From Promethearchaeota archaeon (GTDB taxonomy: Archaea > Asgardarchaeota > Lokiarchaeia > Sigynarchaeales > SOKP01), in NCBI GenBank assembly GCA_019057775.1, contig JAHLWT010000287.1, positions 1 through 5,134 on the forward strand: a stretch of 5,134 nucleotides of DNA, read 5' to 3'. The position numbers were made by a program, and so were the translations under genes. The notes under the pieces were generated by a model that worked only from the letters and a program-made list of their open reading frames with translations, searched no databases and was not told where the DNA came from. Positions 1-5,134 of this stretch are shown here, piece after piece. Positions within the stretch are counted from its first letter, which is position 1. Each line of letters starts with the position of its first letter.

Positions 1-2
1 AT

Positions 3-599
3 TTCCGACCTTTAAGGTTGACTCGTGAAGAGGATTGGTCGGACTGGCTTATCCATTTAATAGCAGAATCGCAGACGGGATACTTTTCATATCATCTATT
101 TCGTATAGAAAATACTACTGAGAATGATTATTCTCGACCGAGCTATATTGGCAGAGAAGTTTCATATAAGGGGCGTCGTGCAGATATTATTATAAAATGG
201 AATAACGGTATCTATTTACATATTGAAATAAAAATTGGAGATGAAAATCTTACTAAAACATATGATACAGCAGAGGTAATGAGAAGCTATTATAATATCC
301 CTAAAAACAAATGGTACGATTTTATTATTATCTTAGAGTCACAAATTGAAAATTGGGTCAATATAGATAATAGAAAAAAATATCCTATACAGTATTTAAC
401 ATGGAATGATGTGGCAATTATTTTGAGAAAAAGTATTTTAATTTCTAATGAACCATTATTCTGGAAGGTTTGGGCTTATTCTTTTCTCGGAGCTATTGAA
501 CAAAAACTACTTTATTTTAAAAATGAGTATAAGAGTAGTGATGTATTGCAAATAGAAAATAATATAATCATACTGAAAGAAGGGCTGGTAAATGGATAA
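3..599 (+). CDS. PD-(D/E)XK nuclease-fold protein, 5'-partial
   Basis: The reading frame is open to the left edge of the window. The first possible start, TTG at 18, has no spaced ribosome binding site, so the true start almost certainly lies upstream and the N-terminus is missing. Numbering from the TTG codon, the protein shows an N-terminal helix beginning REEDWSDWLIHLI with acidic residues E4/E5. A strand follows at GREVSYKGRRADIIIKW with D56, then HIEIKIGDENL with E70-x-K72. The D...ExK spacing of about 14 residues and the flanking hydrophobic strands fit the PD-(D/E)XK phosphodiesterase core, usually a metal-dependent DNA nuclease. The C-terminal third is helical and aromatic (WKVWAYSFLGAIEQ). 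The last codons overlap the next gene by 8 nt, so the two are probably co-translated. No specific family name can be given. Catalytic activity and substrate are inferred from the fold signature only. Confidence 0.8.
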   Translation, partial: FRPLRLTREEDWSDWLIHLIAESQTGYFSYHLFRIENTTENDYSRPSYIGREVSYKGRRADIIIKWNNGIYLHIEIKIGDENLTKTYDTAEVMRSYYNIPKNKWYDFIIILESQIENWVNIDNRKKYPIQYLTWNDVAIILRKSILISNEPLFWKVWAYSFLGAIEQKLLYFKNEYKSSDVLQIENNIIILKEGLVNG

Positions 600-1062
600 A
601 GAGCTAAAACAATTTATAAAAGAAGGCGTAAAGCGATATAAAGAAGCTTCAAGACTTATGGTACTTTTTGGTAAAAAGATAGAAAGTGAATTACAAAGTA
701 TTCTTACTACCAGAAAAGAATGGGGGAAATTTAAACCTGACATAACAAAAAAGAAGATAAGTACAAAATATTGGTCTGAATATCCTTTTTTAAATGCTAA
801 CATATTCGGGAAAATAGGGCAAAAACAGTGCACCATACGTATTGCAATTAATTGGTATAAGTCTGATACAAACTATCCATATTACGAAATTCGTTTAGAA
901 AAAGGTGCCGATGAAGAATTATCAAATAAATTCATGGCATATAATGAAAACGGTATTTTCGAAGTTCGCGAAAATTCTATAATATTATGTCCAAATCCTG
1001 TAGATTTTAATTTATATCGAGATTTTAATAAACTAATCGATGAGTTCATTAAAATAATATAA
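592..1062 (+). CDS. Uncharacterised 156-aa protein coupled to the upstream nuclease
   Basis: I do not recognise this family. The ATG at 592 lies inside the end of the PD-(D/E)XK gene (8-nt overlap, different frame). It is preceded by an AAGAAGGG-like ribosome binding site with AAGG about 8 nt before the start. The protein has a charged amphipathic N-terminal helix (about residues 1-40, rich in Lys/Glu). The middle and C-terminal parts look like a mixed alpha/beta domain with strands such as CTIRIAINWY, YYEIRLE and NSIILCP, ending in a hydrophobic helix LIDEFIKII. There is no signal peptide, no membrane segment and no cysteine cluster. The overlap with a nuclease gene suggests a partner, regulator or inhibitor of that enzyme, but this is inference from position only. 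The gene ends just before an AT-rich hairpin at 1072-1099. Confidence 0.8.
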   Translation: MDKELKQFIKEGVKRYKEASRLMVLFGKKIESELQSILTTRKEWGKFKPDITKKKISTKYWSEYPFLNANIFGKIGQKQCTIRIAINWYKSDTNYPYYEIRLEKGADEELSNKFMAYNENGIFEVRENSIILCPNPVDFNLYRDFNKLIDEFIKII

Positions 1063-1071
1063 AATTTAAAG

Positions 1072-1099
1072 CATTTTTCAATATCCATTTTGAAAAATG
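1072..1099. repeat. Perfect 10-bp inverted repeat after the nuclease/partner pair
   Basis: CATTTTTCAA at 1072-1081 is the exact reverse complement of TTGAAAAATG at 1090-1099, with an 8-nt loop. A G-T wobble (1071/1100) can extend the stem. It begins 10 nt after the stop codon of the 156-aa gene, where a terminator or mRNA 3'-end stabiliser would sit. The stem has only two G-C pairs and no T-run follows it, so it is not a convincing intrinsic terminator. It could equally be a protein-binding dyad. Confidence 0.45.
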
Positions 1100-1124
1100 T
1101 AGGGGCTGAACATTGTCTTAAAAT

Positions 1125-1153
1125 TTGACACTCCGGTATCAGTGGAATGAATA
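1125..1153 (+). promoter_or_regulatory. Possible promoter of the EEP hydrolase gene
   Basis: A perfect TTGACA (-35 consensus) is at 1125-1130. At a 17-nt spacing the -10 position reads TGAATA (1148-1153), a poor match; 16- and 18-nt spacings give ATGAAT and GAATAT, which are no better than 3 of 6. The box lies 55-60 nt before the ATG of the EEP gene, and that gene has no close upstream neighbour, so a promoter is expected about here. The assignment rests on the -35 box and position only. Confidence 0.25.
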
Positions 1154-1184
1154 TTACATTTTTACTTCTTTTGAAAGGGGAAAA

Positions 1185-2006
1185 ATGAATATTATTTCAT
1201 GGAATGTGGCAAACCGAGTTCGCAAGCAACAACTTCAACTGGATGCTTTAATTTCCAGGGAACCTGATGTCATTGGCCTTCAGGAAGTTACAAGCAGAAC
1301 ATTGCCATTATGGGTGGAGGGACTTAAAAAGGCAAGATATACATGCACTATTTTATCTTTTAATTTAAATAGTGATAATGGCGAATTTACAGGACCCCGC
1401 CGGTATGGAATTCTTGTTGCTTCTCGATGGCCGCTAGAACCTGTAGATCAACATTCACTTAAAATTCCGTGGCATGAAAGATTAGTATCCGCATTGATTC
1501 ATTCTCCGAATGTTGATTTTGAATTTCACGTTGCACATATACCACCAGGTGCTTCCCATGATTGGATGAAAATAGATACGTTCGAGGGGATTTTTAAATT
1601 TCTTGCAAAACCATCTTATAATTATCCCAGAATTTTATGTGGCGATTTCAATTCACCACAAGCTGAGACTATGTCCGGTGAAGTCATCACTTGGGGACAG
1701 GACATTCTCAAGGATGGGCAAGTCAGGTTTTCTGACAAAGAGGGTCGATGGGATGCGGGGGAGCGAAGTGTTATTCAGGGGTTGGCTGAATTTAACCTTT
1801 ATGATATCTTTCGGCTGCTAAATGGATATGAAGCACAAGAGTTCAGCTGGTTACTACGAAGAAAAGGAAAGATTATTGCCAGACGACGTTTCGACCATAT
1901 ATTTGCCGCGAAAACATTAAATCCGGATACGTGTCGTTATATTCATTCTTTTAGAGAAGAATTATTAAGTGATCACTCAGCCATTGAGGCTACATTTAAG
2001 ATATAG
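1185..2006 (+). CDS. Endonuclease/exonuclease/phosphatase (EEP) family hydrolase
   Basis: This 273-aa protein is a full-length EEP-superfamily metal-dependent phosphoesterase (the DNase I / exonuclease III / inositol phosphatase fold). Motifs occur in the standard order: SWN with Asn7; GLQEV with metal-binding Glu34; H118 in the strand HVAHIP; GDFNSP with Asp154 and Asn156; FDHI with Asp237/His238; and the C-terminal SDH triplet at 262-264. The catalytic set therefore looks intact. I chose the ATG at 1185 because GAAAGGGG lies directly upstream at a suitable distance and the SWN motif begins 4 residues later. An in-frame TTG at 1125 would add 20 residues with no family support. There is no signal peptide, so the protein is likely cytoplasmic. 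Substrate cannot be read from the sequence: EEP members cut DNA, RNA, phospholipid headgroups or small phosphate esters. The gene is clearly richer in GC than its neighbours (28 of 60 bases in 1201-1260), which suggests a separate origin. Confidence 0.92.
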   Translation: MNIISWNVANRVRKQQLQLDALISREPDVIGLQEVTSRTLPLWVEGLKKARYTCTILSFNLNSDNGEFTGPRRYGILVASRWPLEPVDQHSLKIPWHERLVSALIHSPNVDFEFHVAHIPPGASHDWMKIDTFEGIFKFLAKPSYNYPRILCGDFNSPQAETMSGEVITWGQDILKDGQVRFSDKEGRWDAGERSVIQGLAEFNLYDIFRLLNGYEAQEFSWLLRRKGKIIARRRFDHIFAAKTLNPDTCRYIHSFREELLSDHSAIEATFKI

Positions 2007-2059
2007 TGAAAGAAATTTATTTAAAAGAAAAGCAGAGAAAACTGTAACAATTCAAGATT

Positions 2060-2096
2060 CTAAAACTTTTAGTGAAAACCTATAGGGTTTTAGGAG
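2060..2096 (+). promoter_or_regulatory. Alternative hairpins overlapping the ribosome binding site of the small Cys/His gene
   Basis: CTAAAAC at 2060-2066 can pair with GTTTTAG at 2087-2093 (7 bp). AAAACC at 2075-2080 can pair with GGTTTT at 2086-2091 around a 5-nt loop. CTAAAA at 2060-2065 also mirrors TTTTAG at 2067-2072 (1-nt centre, too tight to fold without losing inner pairs). The pairings are mutually exclusive. The 7-bp stem takes up the first bases of the TAGGAG ribosome binding site (2091-2096) used by the gene starting at 2106. This could modulate its translation, but the stems are short and AT-rich, so a regulatory role is only a suggestion. Confidence 0.3.
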
Positions 2097-2105
2097 TTGA
2101 TAAAA

Positions 2106-2285
2106 ATGTTAATGATATCCGATTGTTTGTATTGCAAATATTTTATACACGATAAAAGATTTACCTGTAAAGCATTCCCGGAAGGGGTTCCTAAAGATAT
2201 ATTATATAACAAGAAAAAACATGGCCATAAGATAGAAGGGCAGACGGGGGATTATATATTTGAGCCAATGGAAATAAAAAATTGA
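2106..2285 (+). CDS. Small Cys/His-rich protein, putative metal-binding
   Basis: This 59-aa protein carries C7-x2-C10 and a third Cys at 21, then AFPEGVP (23-29), His39 and His41, and a GD pair (48-49) before an FEP ending. This pattern (CxxC, a C-x-AFP-x-G-x-P segment, a downstream His and a final GD...FE) resembles a family of short uncharacterised bacterial proteins that I recall without a function. Zinc binding by the Cys/His residues is inferred. TAGGAG at 2091-2096 ends 9 nt before the ATG at 2106, which decides the start. An in-frame TTG at 2097 overlaps the ribosome binding site and is rejected, and the ATG at 2112 is a weaker alternative. The gene lies about 100 nt after the EEP gene and before an AT-rich gap. 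Confidence 0.75.
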   Translation: MLMISDCLYCKYFIHDKRFTCKAFPEGVPKDILYNKKKHGHKIEGQTGDYIFEPMEIKN

Positions 2286-2293
2286 TATTTTAC

Positions 2294-2324
2294 TCAGGAG
2301 GTAAATAAGATAAAGATAAATTAA
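2294..2324 (+). other. Orphan Shine-Dalgarno sequence without a following gene
   Basis: TCAGGAGGTAAA at 2294-2305 begins 8 nt after the stop of the small Cys/His gene and contains a perfect AGGAGG. It is identical over 12 nt to the ribosome binding region at 4311-4322 that serves the 230-aa nuclease-like gene. No usable gene follows: the expected start position reads ATA AAG ATA AAT TAA (2310-2324), and the next ATG (2324) opens only two codons. It may be the remnant of a decayed or deleted gene. The rest of the gap up to 2515 is AT-rich and shows only very short ORFs without ribosome binding sites, for example 19 codons from 2358. Confidence 0.45.
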
Positions 2325-2515
2325 TGAAATAATTACCTTAAATGAAGAATAATAACAATGTCTTTAGGAAATAGAAGGGATTTCACATTAATTCATAACA
2401 TATATAGTAATAGTTAAAATTTATCAATCGCGTATTTATAACAATTAAAAAATGAATAATCAATAAAATTAGTAAGATAACTTTTTATAAACCAATAGCT
2501 TAAGGAGTGAAAAAT

Positions 2516-3553
2516 ATGAGACTATTTACTATTGATAAAAATGGGAAAATGATTCTGTATAAAAAACATGATTTTAAAGAGTTGCATCAGGAGTTTGATT
2601 TAGAGGTTTTGTTAGAGAATAATCCTGAATATTTTTTTGAAGATAGTAAAATTTTAATAATAGGGAGACAGGTTACTACAAATTTAAATACCTCTATTGA
2701 TTTATTAGGTATTGATAATTTTGGAAATACTGTAGTTATAGAATTAAAACGTGATAAAACCCCTCGAGAGACAGTTGCCCAACTATTAGAATATGCTTCA
2801 TTTGTTGAAAAATTGGATTATTCTCAACTAAATGATATTTTTCAAAAATATTCTGGGGAAGAAAGTAAATTGGAAGAATATCATCAACAATATTTTAAAA
2901 CTAATACAGAAGAGCAGGTTTCATATAATAAATCTACAAAACTTATTATAGTTGCTCAAGAAATTTCTAAAGAAGTTCGACAGACAGCTTTATTTCTAAG
3001 AGAAAAAGTATTAGATATTTATTGTGCAAGTTTTAAATATTTTAAAACAAAAAATGAAGAAGAAATAATTTCTATGGAGTTTATAGTGGGTGAAGAGGAA
3101 CTAATCCGTGAAAAAATTAATACTACTTCTTTGCCCAAAATTAATGAAATACAGTTTATGAATTCGTTAAATATTAACGGGAAAAAAGTATTTGAAAAAA
3201 TATTCAGCTTTGGAAAGAATAATAGTTTAATATGCAAATGGGGGTCAAAGGGGTTTTCGTTAAATGCTGGGATAAATAATGAAAATGTTACTTTATTATT
3301 TGGATATCCCCCTAAATCCGTTTTTAAACAAAGTATTTATACCGGGTATGAAATGATTACTAAAAAAGTTAACAATTCGGAAGAGGTAGTTGATTTCTAT
3401 AAGGCACAGATAAAAAGTTTTGGTTATTTTCAAGATGCAGGTTCAATTTCTAAATGGATTATCGATAAACCTTATTCGGAAAAAGAAATTAATAAGTTTC
3501 TTAACATTTTAGAAAAAGTAATAATAAAAATAAAAGGAAATGGTTTAAAATAA
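2516..3553 (+). CDS. NucS-like (DUF91-type) PD-(D/E)XK nuclease domain protein
   Basis: This 345-aa protein has its nuclease domain at about residues 20-110. It starts with a helix FDLEVLLENNPEYFF, continues through ILIIGRQVTT, then SIDLLGID with Asp62, VVIELKRDKTPRE with Glu76-x-Lys78, and VAQLLEYASFV with Gln89 and Tyr93. These match the NucS/DUF91 pattern of metal-dependent DNA endonucleases, in which Asp, Glu and Lys form the active site and the Q..Y helix follows. All key residues are present. Residues about 140-205 hold another alpha/beta stretch (LIIVAQEI...). The final ~130 residues form a separate region with CKWGSKGFSLN and LFGYPPKSVFKQSIY motifs and a C-terminal helix, whose function I do not know. 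I chose ATG 2516 because AAGGAG (2502-2507) ends 8 nt upstream. An in-frame GTG at 2507 overlaps that site. The gene is very AT-rich (15 of 60 G/C in 2641-2700). Archaeal/actinobacterial NucS acts in mismatch repair; that role should not be transferred here. Confidence 0.87.
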   Translation: MRLFTIDKNGKMILYKKHDFKELHQEFDLEVLLENNPEYFFEDSKILIIGRQVTTNLNTSIDLLGIDNFGNTVVIELKRDKTPRETVAQLLEYASFVEKLDYSQLNDIFQKYSGEESKLEEYHQQYFKTNTEEQVSYNKSTKLIIVAQEISKEVRQTALFLREKVLDIYCASFKYFKTKNEEEIISMEFIVGEEELIREKINTTSLPKINEIQFMNSLNINGKKVFEKIFSFGKNNSLICKWGSKGFSLNAGINNENVTLLFGYPPKSVFKQSIYTGYEMITKKVNNSEEVVDFYKAQIKSFGYFQDAGSISKWIIDKPYSEKEINKFLNILEKVIIKIKGNGLK

Positions 3554-3564
3554 AATACTTTACA

Positions 3565-3576
3565 TTTTTATAAAAA
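3565..3576. repeat. 12-nt AT palindrome in the intergenic gap
   Basis: TTTTTATAAAAA reads the same on both strands and lies 12 nt after the NucS-like gene. A TTTACA (3559-3564) adjoins it, resembling a -35 box, but no -10 match lies at a normal distance (TATTAT at 3586-3591 is 21 nt away). In DNA this AT-rich the palindrome may be chance. Confidence 0.2.
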
Positions 3577-3622
3577 TAACATAAATATTATCATTAACTA
3601 ATAAATAAATATAGGAGGAAAT

Positions 3623-4204
3623 ATGAGTATCTTTGATGAACTACAAAATGAATTTACTGGTGATTGTTATCATACAAAACCACTGTCTCTAATCCTTCAT
3701 CGCATCAAAAATCTTAAAATTGTTGCCTCTGCTATCGGAACCCATTTCATAAATAAACCTTATTGGAAATTTGAATGCCAAGAGGGAAGCCTGACCTTTA
3801 GGCATCATTTTCATGAAAATTGTAATTCTTGCAAAAAAAATCAACATAAAGTTATAAAAATTTTTGTAGATGTTGATAAGAAAATGGCGATAAAGGAAGG
3901 TGTTGATTCTTTTGTTGGAGATGATCCCATTGTTGTTGCAATTGAATTAGGATATGAGGATCCATTTGTAAGAAAAAATATCCGCGATTTTTTAAGGAAT
4001 CATTTCGGAATTCTTTATTTAGACCCAGTTAAAAATCATTCCAAATATTGGTTAAACCCACCTAGACATTATTATGATATTGTCTTTCTTGGTGAAGGTT
4101 CTTGTGAATATCCAATCGACGAAAGATTATTTAAGGAGATAAGTGATGAAATTGATAGTAAAATTGGTAAGGAGAAATCCAATGAGTTTATAATTAAAAA
4201 ATAA
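3623..4204 (+). CDS. Uncharacterised 193-aa protein with a His/Cys cluster
   Basis: I do not recognise this family. The ATG at 3623 follows a perfect AGGAGG (3613-3618) with a 4-nt gap, which is short but leaves no better start. The most distinctive part is residues 60-76, RHHFHENCNSCKKNQHK, where H61/H62/H64, C67-x2-C70 and H75 are arranged as a possible metal site; C52 lies nearby. After it come strands KVIKIFVDVD (about 76-85) and DPIVVAIELGY (about 101-111), and a later motif NPPRHYYDIVFLGEG. The C-terminus is Lys/Glu-rich and helical. There is no signal peptide or membrane helix. It lies 69 nt after the NucS-like gene and 124 nt before another nuclease-like gene, all in the same direction, so it could belong with either. 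A role cannot be stated; metal binding is inference. Confidence 0.82.
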   Translation: MSIFDELQNEFTGDCYHTKPLSLILHRIKNLKIVASAIGTHFINKPYWKFECQEGSLTFRHHFHENCNSCKKNQHKVIKIFVDVDKKMAIKEGVDSFVGDDPIVVAIELGYEDPFVRKNIRDFLRNHFGILYLDPVKNHSKYWLNPPRHYYDIVFLGEGSCEYPIDERLFKEISDEIDSKIGKEKSNEFIIKK

Positions 4205-4228
4205 AAATATATCGAGAGATGGTTGTTC

Positions 4229-4262
4229 AAAAAGAATAGAGGACGGTTTTTTTGTTCTTTTT
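4229..4262. repeat. 8-bp inverted repeat with T-rich arm between two genes
   Basis: AAAAAGAA at 4229-4236 is the exact complement of TTCTTTTT at 4255-4262, with an 18-nt loop containing a run of seven T (4247-4253). It lies 25 nt after the 193-aa gene stop. It could be a poor transcription terminator, but the stem has a single G-C pair and the loop is long. Confidence 0.25.
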
Positions 4263-4328
4263 CTCATGAGACGAAAAGGGTAAATCGGTAAACGGTGAAA
4301 AAAGGATAAATCAGGAGGTAAAGAAAAG

Positions 4329-5021
4329 ATGGATAAAACATATTCAAAGGAAGAAACAATTAAAGTTCTCGAGGACAAATTAAAAAATGCAAAGAAATTA
4401 TATAATTCTAATTGTGTTAATTGGAAAGGTAAAACCTTAAATAGTAAAGAATATTATACTGAAGTTATCTCCAGAGAATTGTTGAAGGGAGAAAAATTAG
4501 TATTGTTAGAGAAAATCGACCAAATTAACCGGATCAATTATAATGTTGATACTCATGACGGACAGCACAATGGTGATACAAACAGAGCTGAAGAAATTTT
4601 TGCAATACAGCTAAAAGGTAAAAAATTAAAAAAGTTAGGGCTGGTTATAGATTATCAGGTTCCGTTAAAGGAAAAACGTTCGGATGATGCCGGAAAAATA
4701 GATTTGATTACCTCCACAAATAAATCCGTTTATATCGTTGAACTGAAATATATTGGTAATAAAGAAACCTTATTGCGGGCTATACTAGAAATATGGACAT
4801 ATTATAAACAACTTAACGAAGTTAAATTCTTGAATTCCTTTGAGTTACCGAAGCAAATTAAAATAAGAAAGGCTGTGTTGTTGAGAGTGGGCTGTAATGC
4901 ATATAACGAGGCGAAAGAATTAAGTAAAAGGCCTAAATTAAAACAATTAGCCAAAGTGTTAGATGTAGTTATTTTTCTATTAGAAGAAAATGGAACAATA
5001 TCCCATCCGACCCACGCATAA
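4329..5021 (+). CDS. PD-(D/E)XK nuclease-like protein, 230 aa
   Basis: AGGAGG at 4313-4318 ends 10 nt before the ATG, a clear start. The N-terminal ~70 residues are helical and charged. The core begins near NRAEEIFAIQL (Glu88/Glu89), continues with a strand LVIDYQVPL, then DDAGKIDLIT with Asp125, and VYIVELKYIG with Glu138-x-Lys140, followed by a helix EIWTYYKQL (154-162). Acidic helix, D, ExK at 13 residues and a final aromatic helix match the PD-(D/E)XK fold, so a metal-dependent nuclease is likely. The C-terminal strands (IRKAVLLRVG; VLDVVIFLLEE) complete an alpha/beta domain. The surrounding sequence differs from both other PD-(D/E)XK proteins in this window, so it is not a recent duplicate. 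In this superfamily some members are restriction-type enzymes and others are inactive. The exact family and substrate are unknown to me. Confidence 0.8.
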   Translation: MDKTYSKEETIKVLEDKLKNAKKLYNSNCVNWKGKTLNSKEYYTEVISRELLKGEKLVLLEKIDQINRINYNVDTHDGQHNGDTNRAEEIFAIQLKGKKLKKLGLVIDYQVPLKEKRSDDAGKIDLITSTNKSVYIVELKYIGNKETLLRAILEIWTYYKQLNEVKFLNSFELPKQIKIRKAVLLRVGCNAYNEAKELSKRPKLKQLAKVLDVVIFLLEENGTISHPTHA

Positions 5022-5080
5022 TAATGTTTTTCTCATAAAACAATGGTGTGAAAGTATATTAATGTAAAAACTGAAAAGGC

Positions 5081-5094
5081 TTGTTTTAAAACAA
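5081..5094. promoter_or_regulatory. 14-nt perfect palindrome at the start of the last gene
   Basis: TTGTTTTAAAACAA is its own reverse complement. Its final A is the first base of the ATG at 5094. An AAAGG (5075-5079) just before it is the only ribosome-binding-like sequence, and lies 14 nt from the ATG. Possible readings are a repressor-binding site or a 5-bp hairpin that brings AAAGG nearer the start; neither is proven, and an AT-rich palindrome can arise by chance. Confidence 0.3.
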
Positions 5095-5134
5095 TGAAAA
5101 TAATAATTCACCGGGGAACGCATGAAATCGGCGG
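5094..5134 (+). CDS. Start of a probable MBL-fold (RNase J-like) hydrolase, 3'-partial
   Basis: Only 13 complete codons and two bases of the next lie in the window. They read MKIIIHRGTHEIG plus a codon beginning GG (Gly). The IHRGT-x-EIGG pattern is how a group of metallo-beta-lactamase-fold hydrolases related to RNase J begins, the first strands preceding the metal-binding HxHxDH motif. That motif would be beyond the window and cannot be checked. If right, the protein would be a zinc-dependent RNA- or DNA-processing hydrolase in the cytoplasm. The start has no strong ribosome binding site, unlike most genes here. It follows the 230-aa nuclease-like gene by 72 nt in the same direction. Confidence 0.55.
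   Translation, partial: MKIIIHRGTHEIG

Noticed and set aside
507..836. 109-aa open frame on the minus strand
   Set aside because: It is antisense to the 3' end of the nuclease gene and to the 156-aa gene, has no family likeness, and reads as a low-complexity Phe/Ile/Ser-rich shadow.
882..1088. 68-aa open frame on the minus strand
   Set aside because: It is antisense to the 156-aa gene, has no recognisable motif, and begins inside the inverted repeat.
1125..1184. N-terminal extension of the EEP protein from TTG 1125
   Set aside because: The 20 added residues have no family support, the TTG is part of a TTGACA box, and a good ribosome binding site precedes ATG 1185.
1603..1821. 72-aa open frame on the plus strand
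   Set aside because: It lies in another frame inside the EEP gene, whose catalytic motifs are intact across this interval.
3019..3237. 72-aa open frame on the minus strand
   Set aside because: It is antisense to the NucS-like gene and Ser/Phe-rich, as expected from the complement of AT-rich coding DNA.
4229..4262. Intrinsic terminator after the 193-aa gene
   Set aside because: The stem is almost all A-T with an 18-nt loop and the T-run lies in the loop rather than after the stem, so it is listed only as an inverted repeat.
4278..4325. Short repeats of the GGTAAA type before the 230-aa gene
   Set aside because: The units (GGTAAATC, GGTAAACGG, GGATAAATC, GGTAAAG) are short, unevenly spaced and partly the ribosome binding site itself; this is not a clear repeat array.
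4127..4378. 83-aa open frame on the minus strand spanning a gene junction
   Set aside because: It overlaps the ends of two well supported genes and has no recognisable motif.
1..5134. CRISPR array, tRNA, rRNA, or transposase
   Set aside because: I saw no regularly spaced repeats, no tRNA cloverleaf or rRNA sequence, and no transposase or integrase motifs in any translated frame.

Overview
The window is AT-rich DNA with every recognisable gene on the + strand. Strong AGGAGG-type ribosome binding sites stand before several of the genes. This points to a low-GC Gram-positive bacterium (Bacillota, possibly Clostridia). That is inference from base composition and ribosome binding sites only, since no taxonomic marker gene is present. 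There are no tRNA or rRNA genes, no CRISPR array, no transposase and no GC-rich intrinsic terminator.

Layout: (1) positions 1-1062 hold the 3' part of a PD-(D/E)XK nuclease-fold protein whose start lies upstream of the window, followed with an 8-nt overlap by an unrecognised 156-aa partner gene. (2) Positions 1063-1184 are intergenic, with a 10-bp AT-rich hairpin and a TTGACA box. (3) Positions 1185-2006 encode an endonuclease/exonuclease/phosphatase (EEP) family hydrolase that is clearly richer in GC than its surroundings. (4) Positions 2106-2285 encode a 59-aa Cys/His protein whose ribosome binding site lies within possible alternative hairpins. (5) Positions 2286-2515 are AT-rich and hold a perfect Shine-Dalgarno sequence with no gene behind it. 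(6) Positions 2516-3553 encode a NucS-like (DUF91-type) PD-(D/E)XK protein with an extra C-terminal region. (7) Positions 3623-4204 encode an unrecognised 193-aa protein with a His/Cys cluster. (8) Positions 4329-5021 encode a third, different PD-(D/E)XK-like protein. (9) From 5094 to the edge are the first codons of a gene that looks like an MBL-fold (RNase J-like) hydrolase.

The striking property is density of nucleases: three mutually dissimilar PD-(D/E)XK-like proteins, one EEP hydrolase and probably one metallo-beta-lactamase-fold hydrolase, interleaved with small uncharacterised proteins and separated by AT-rich gaps. This looks like an accessory or defence-type region assembled from several independent modules rather than one operon. 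The only pair with close translational coupling is the first nuclease and its 156-aa partner. No known named defence system can be assigned from the sequence alone.
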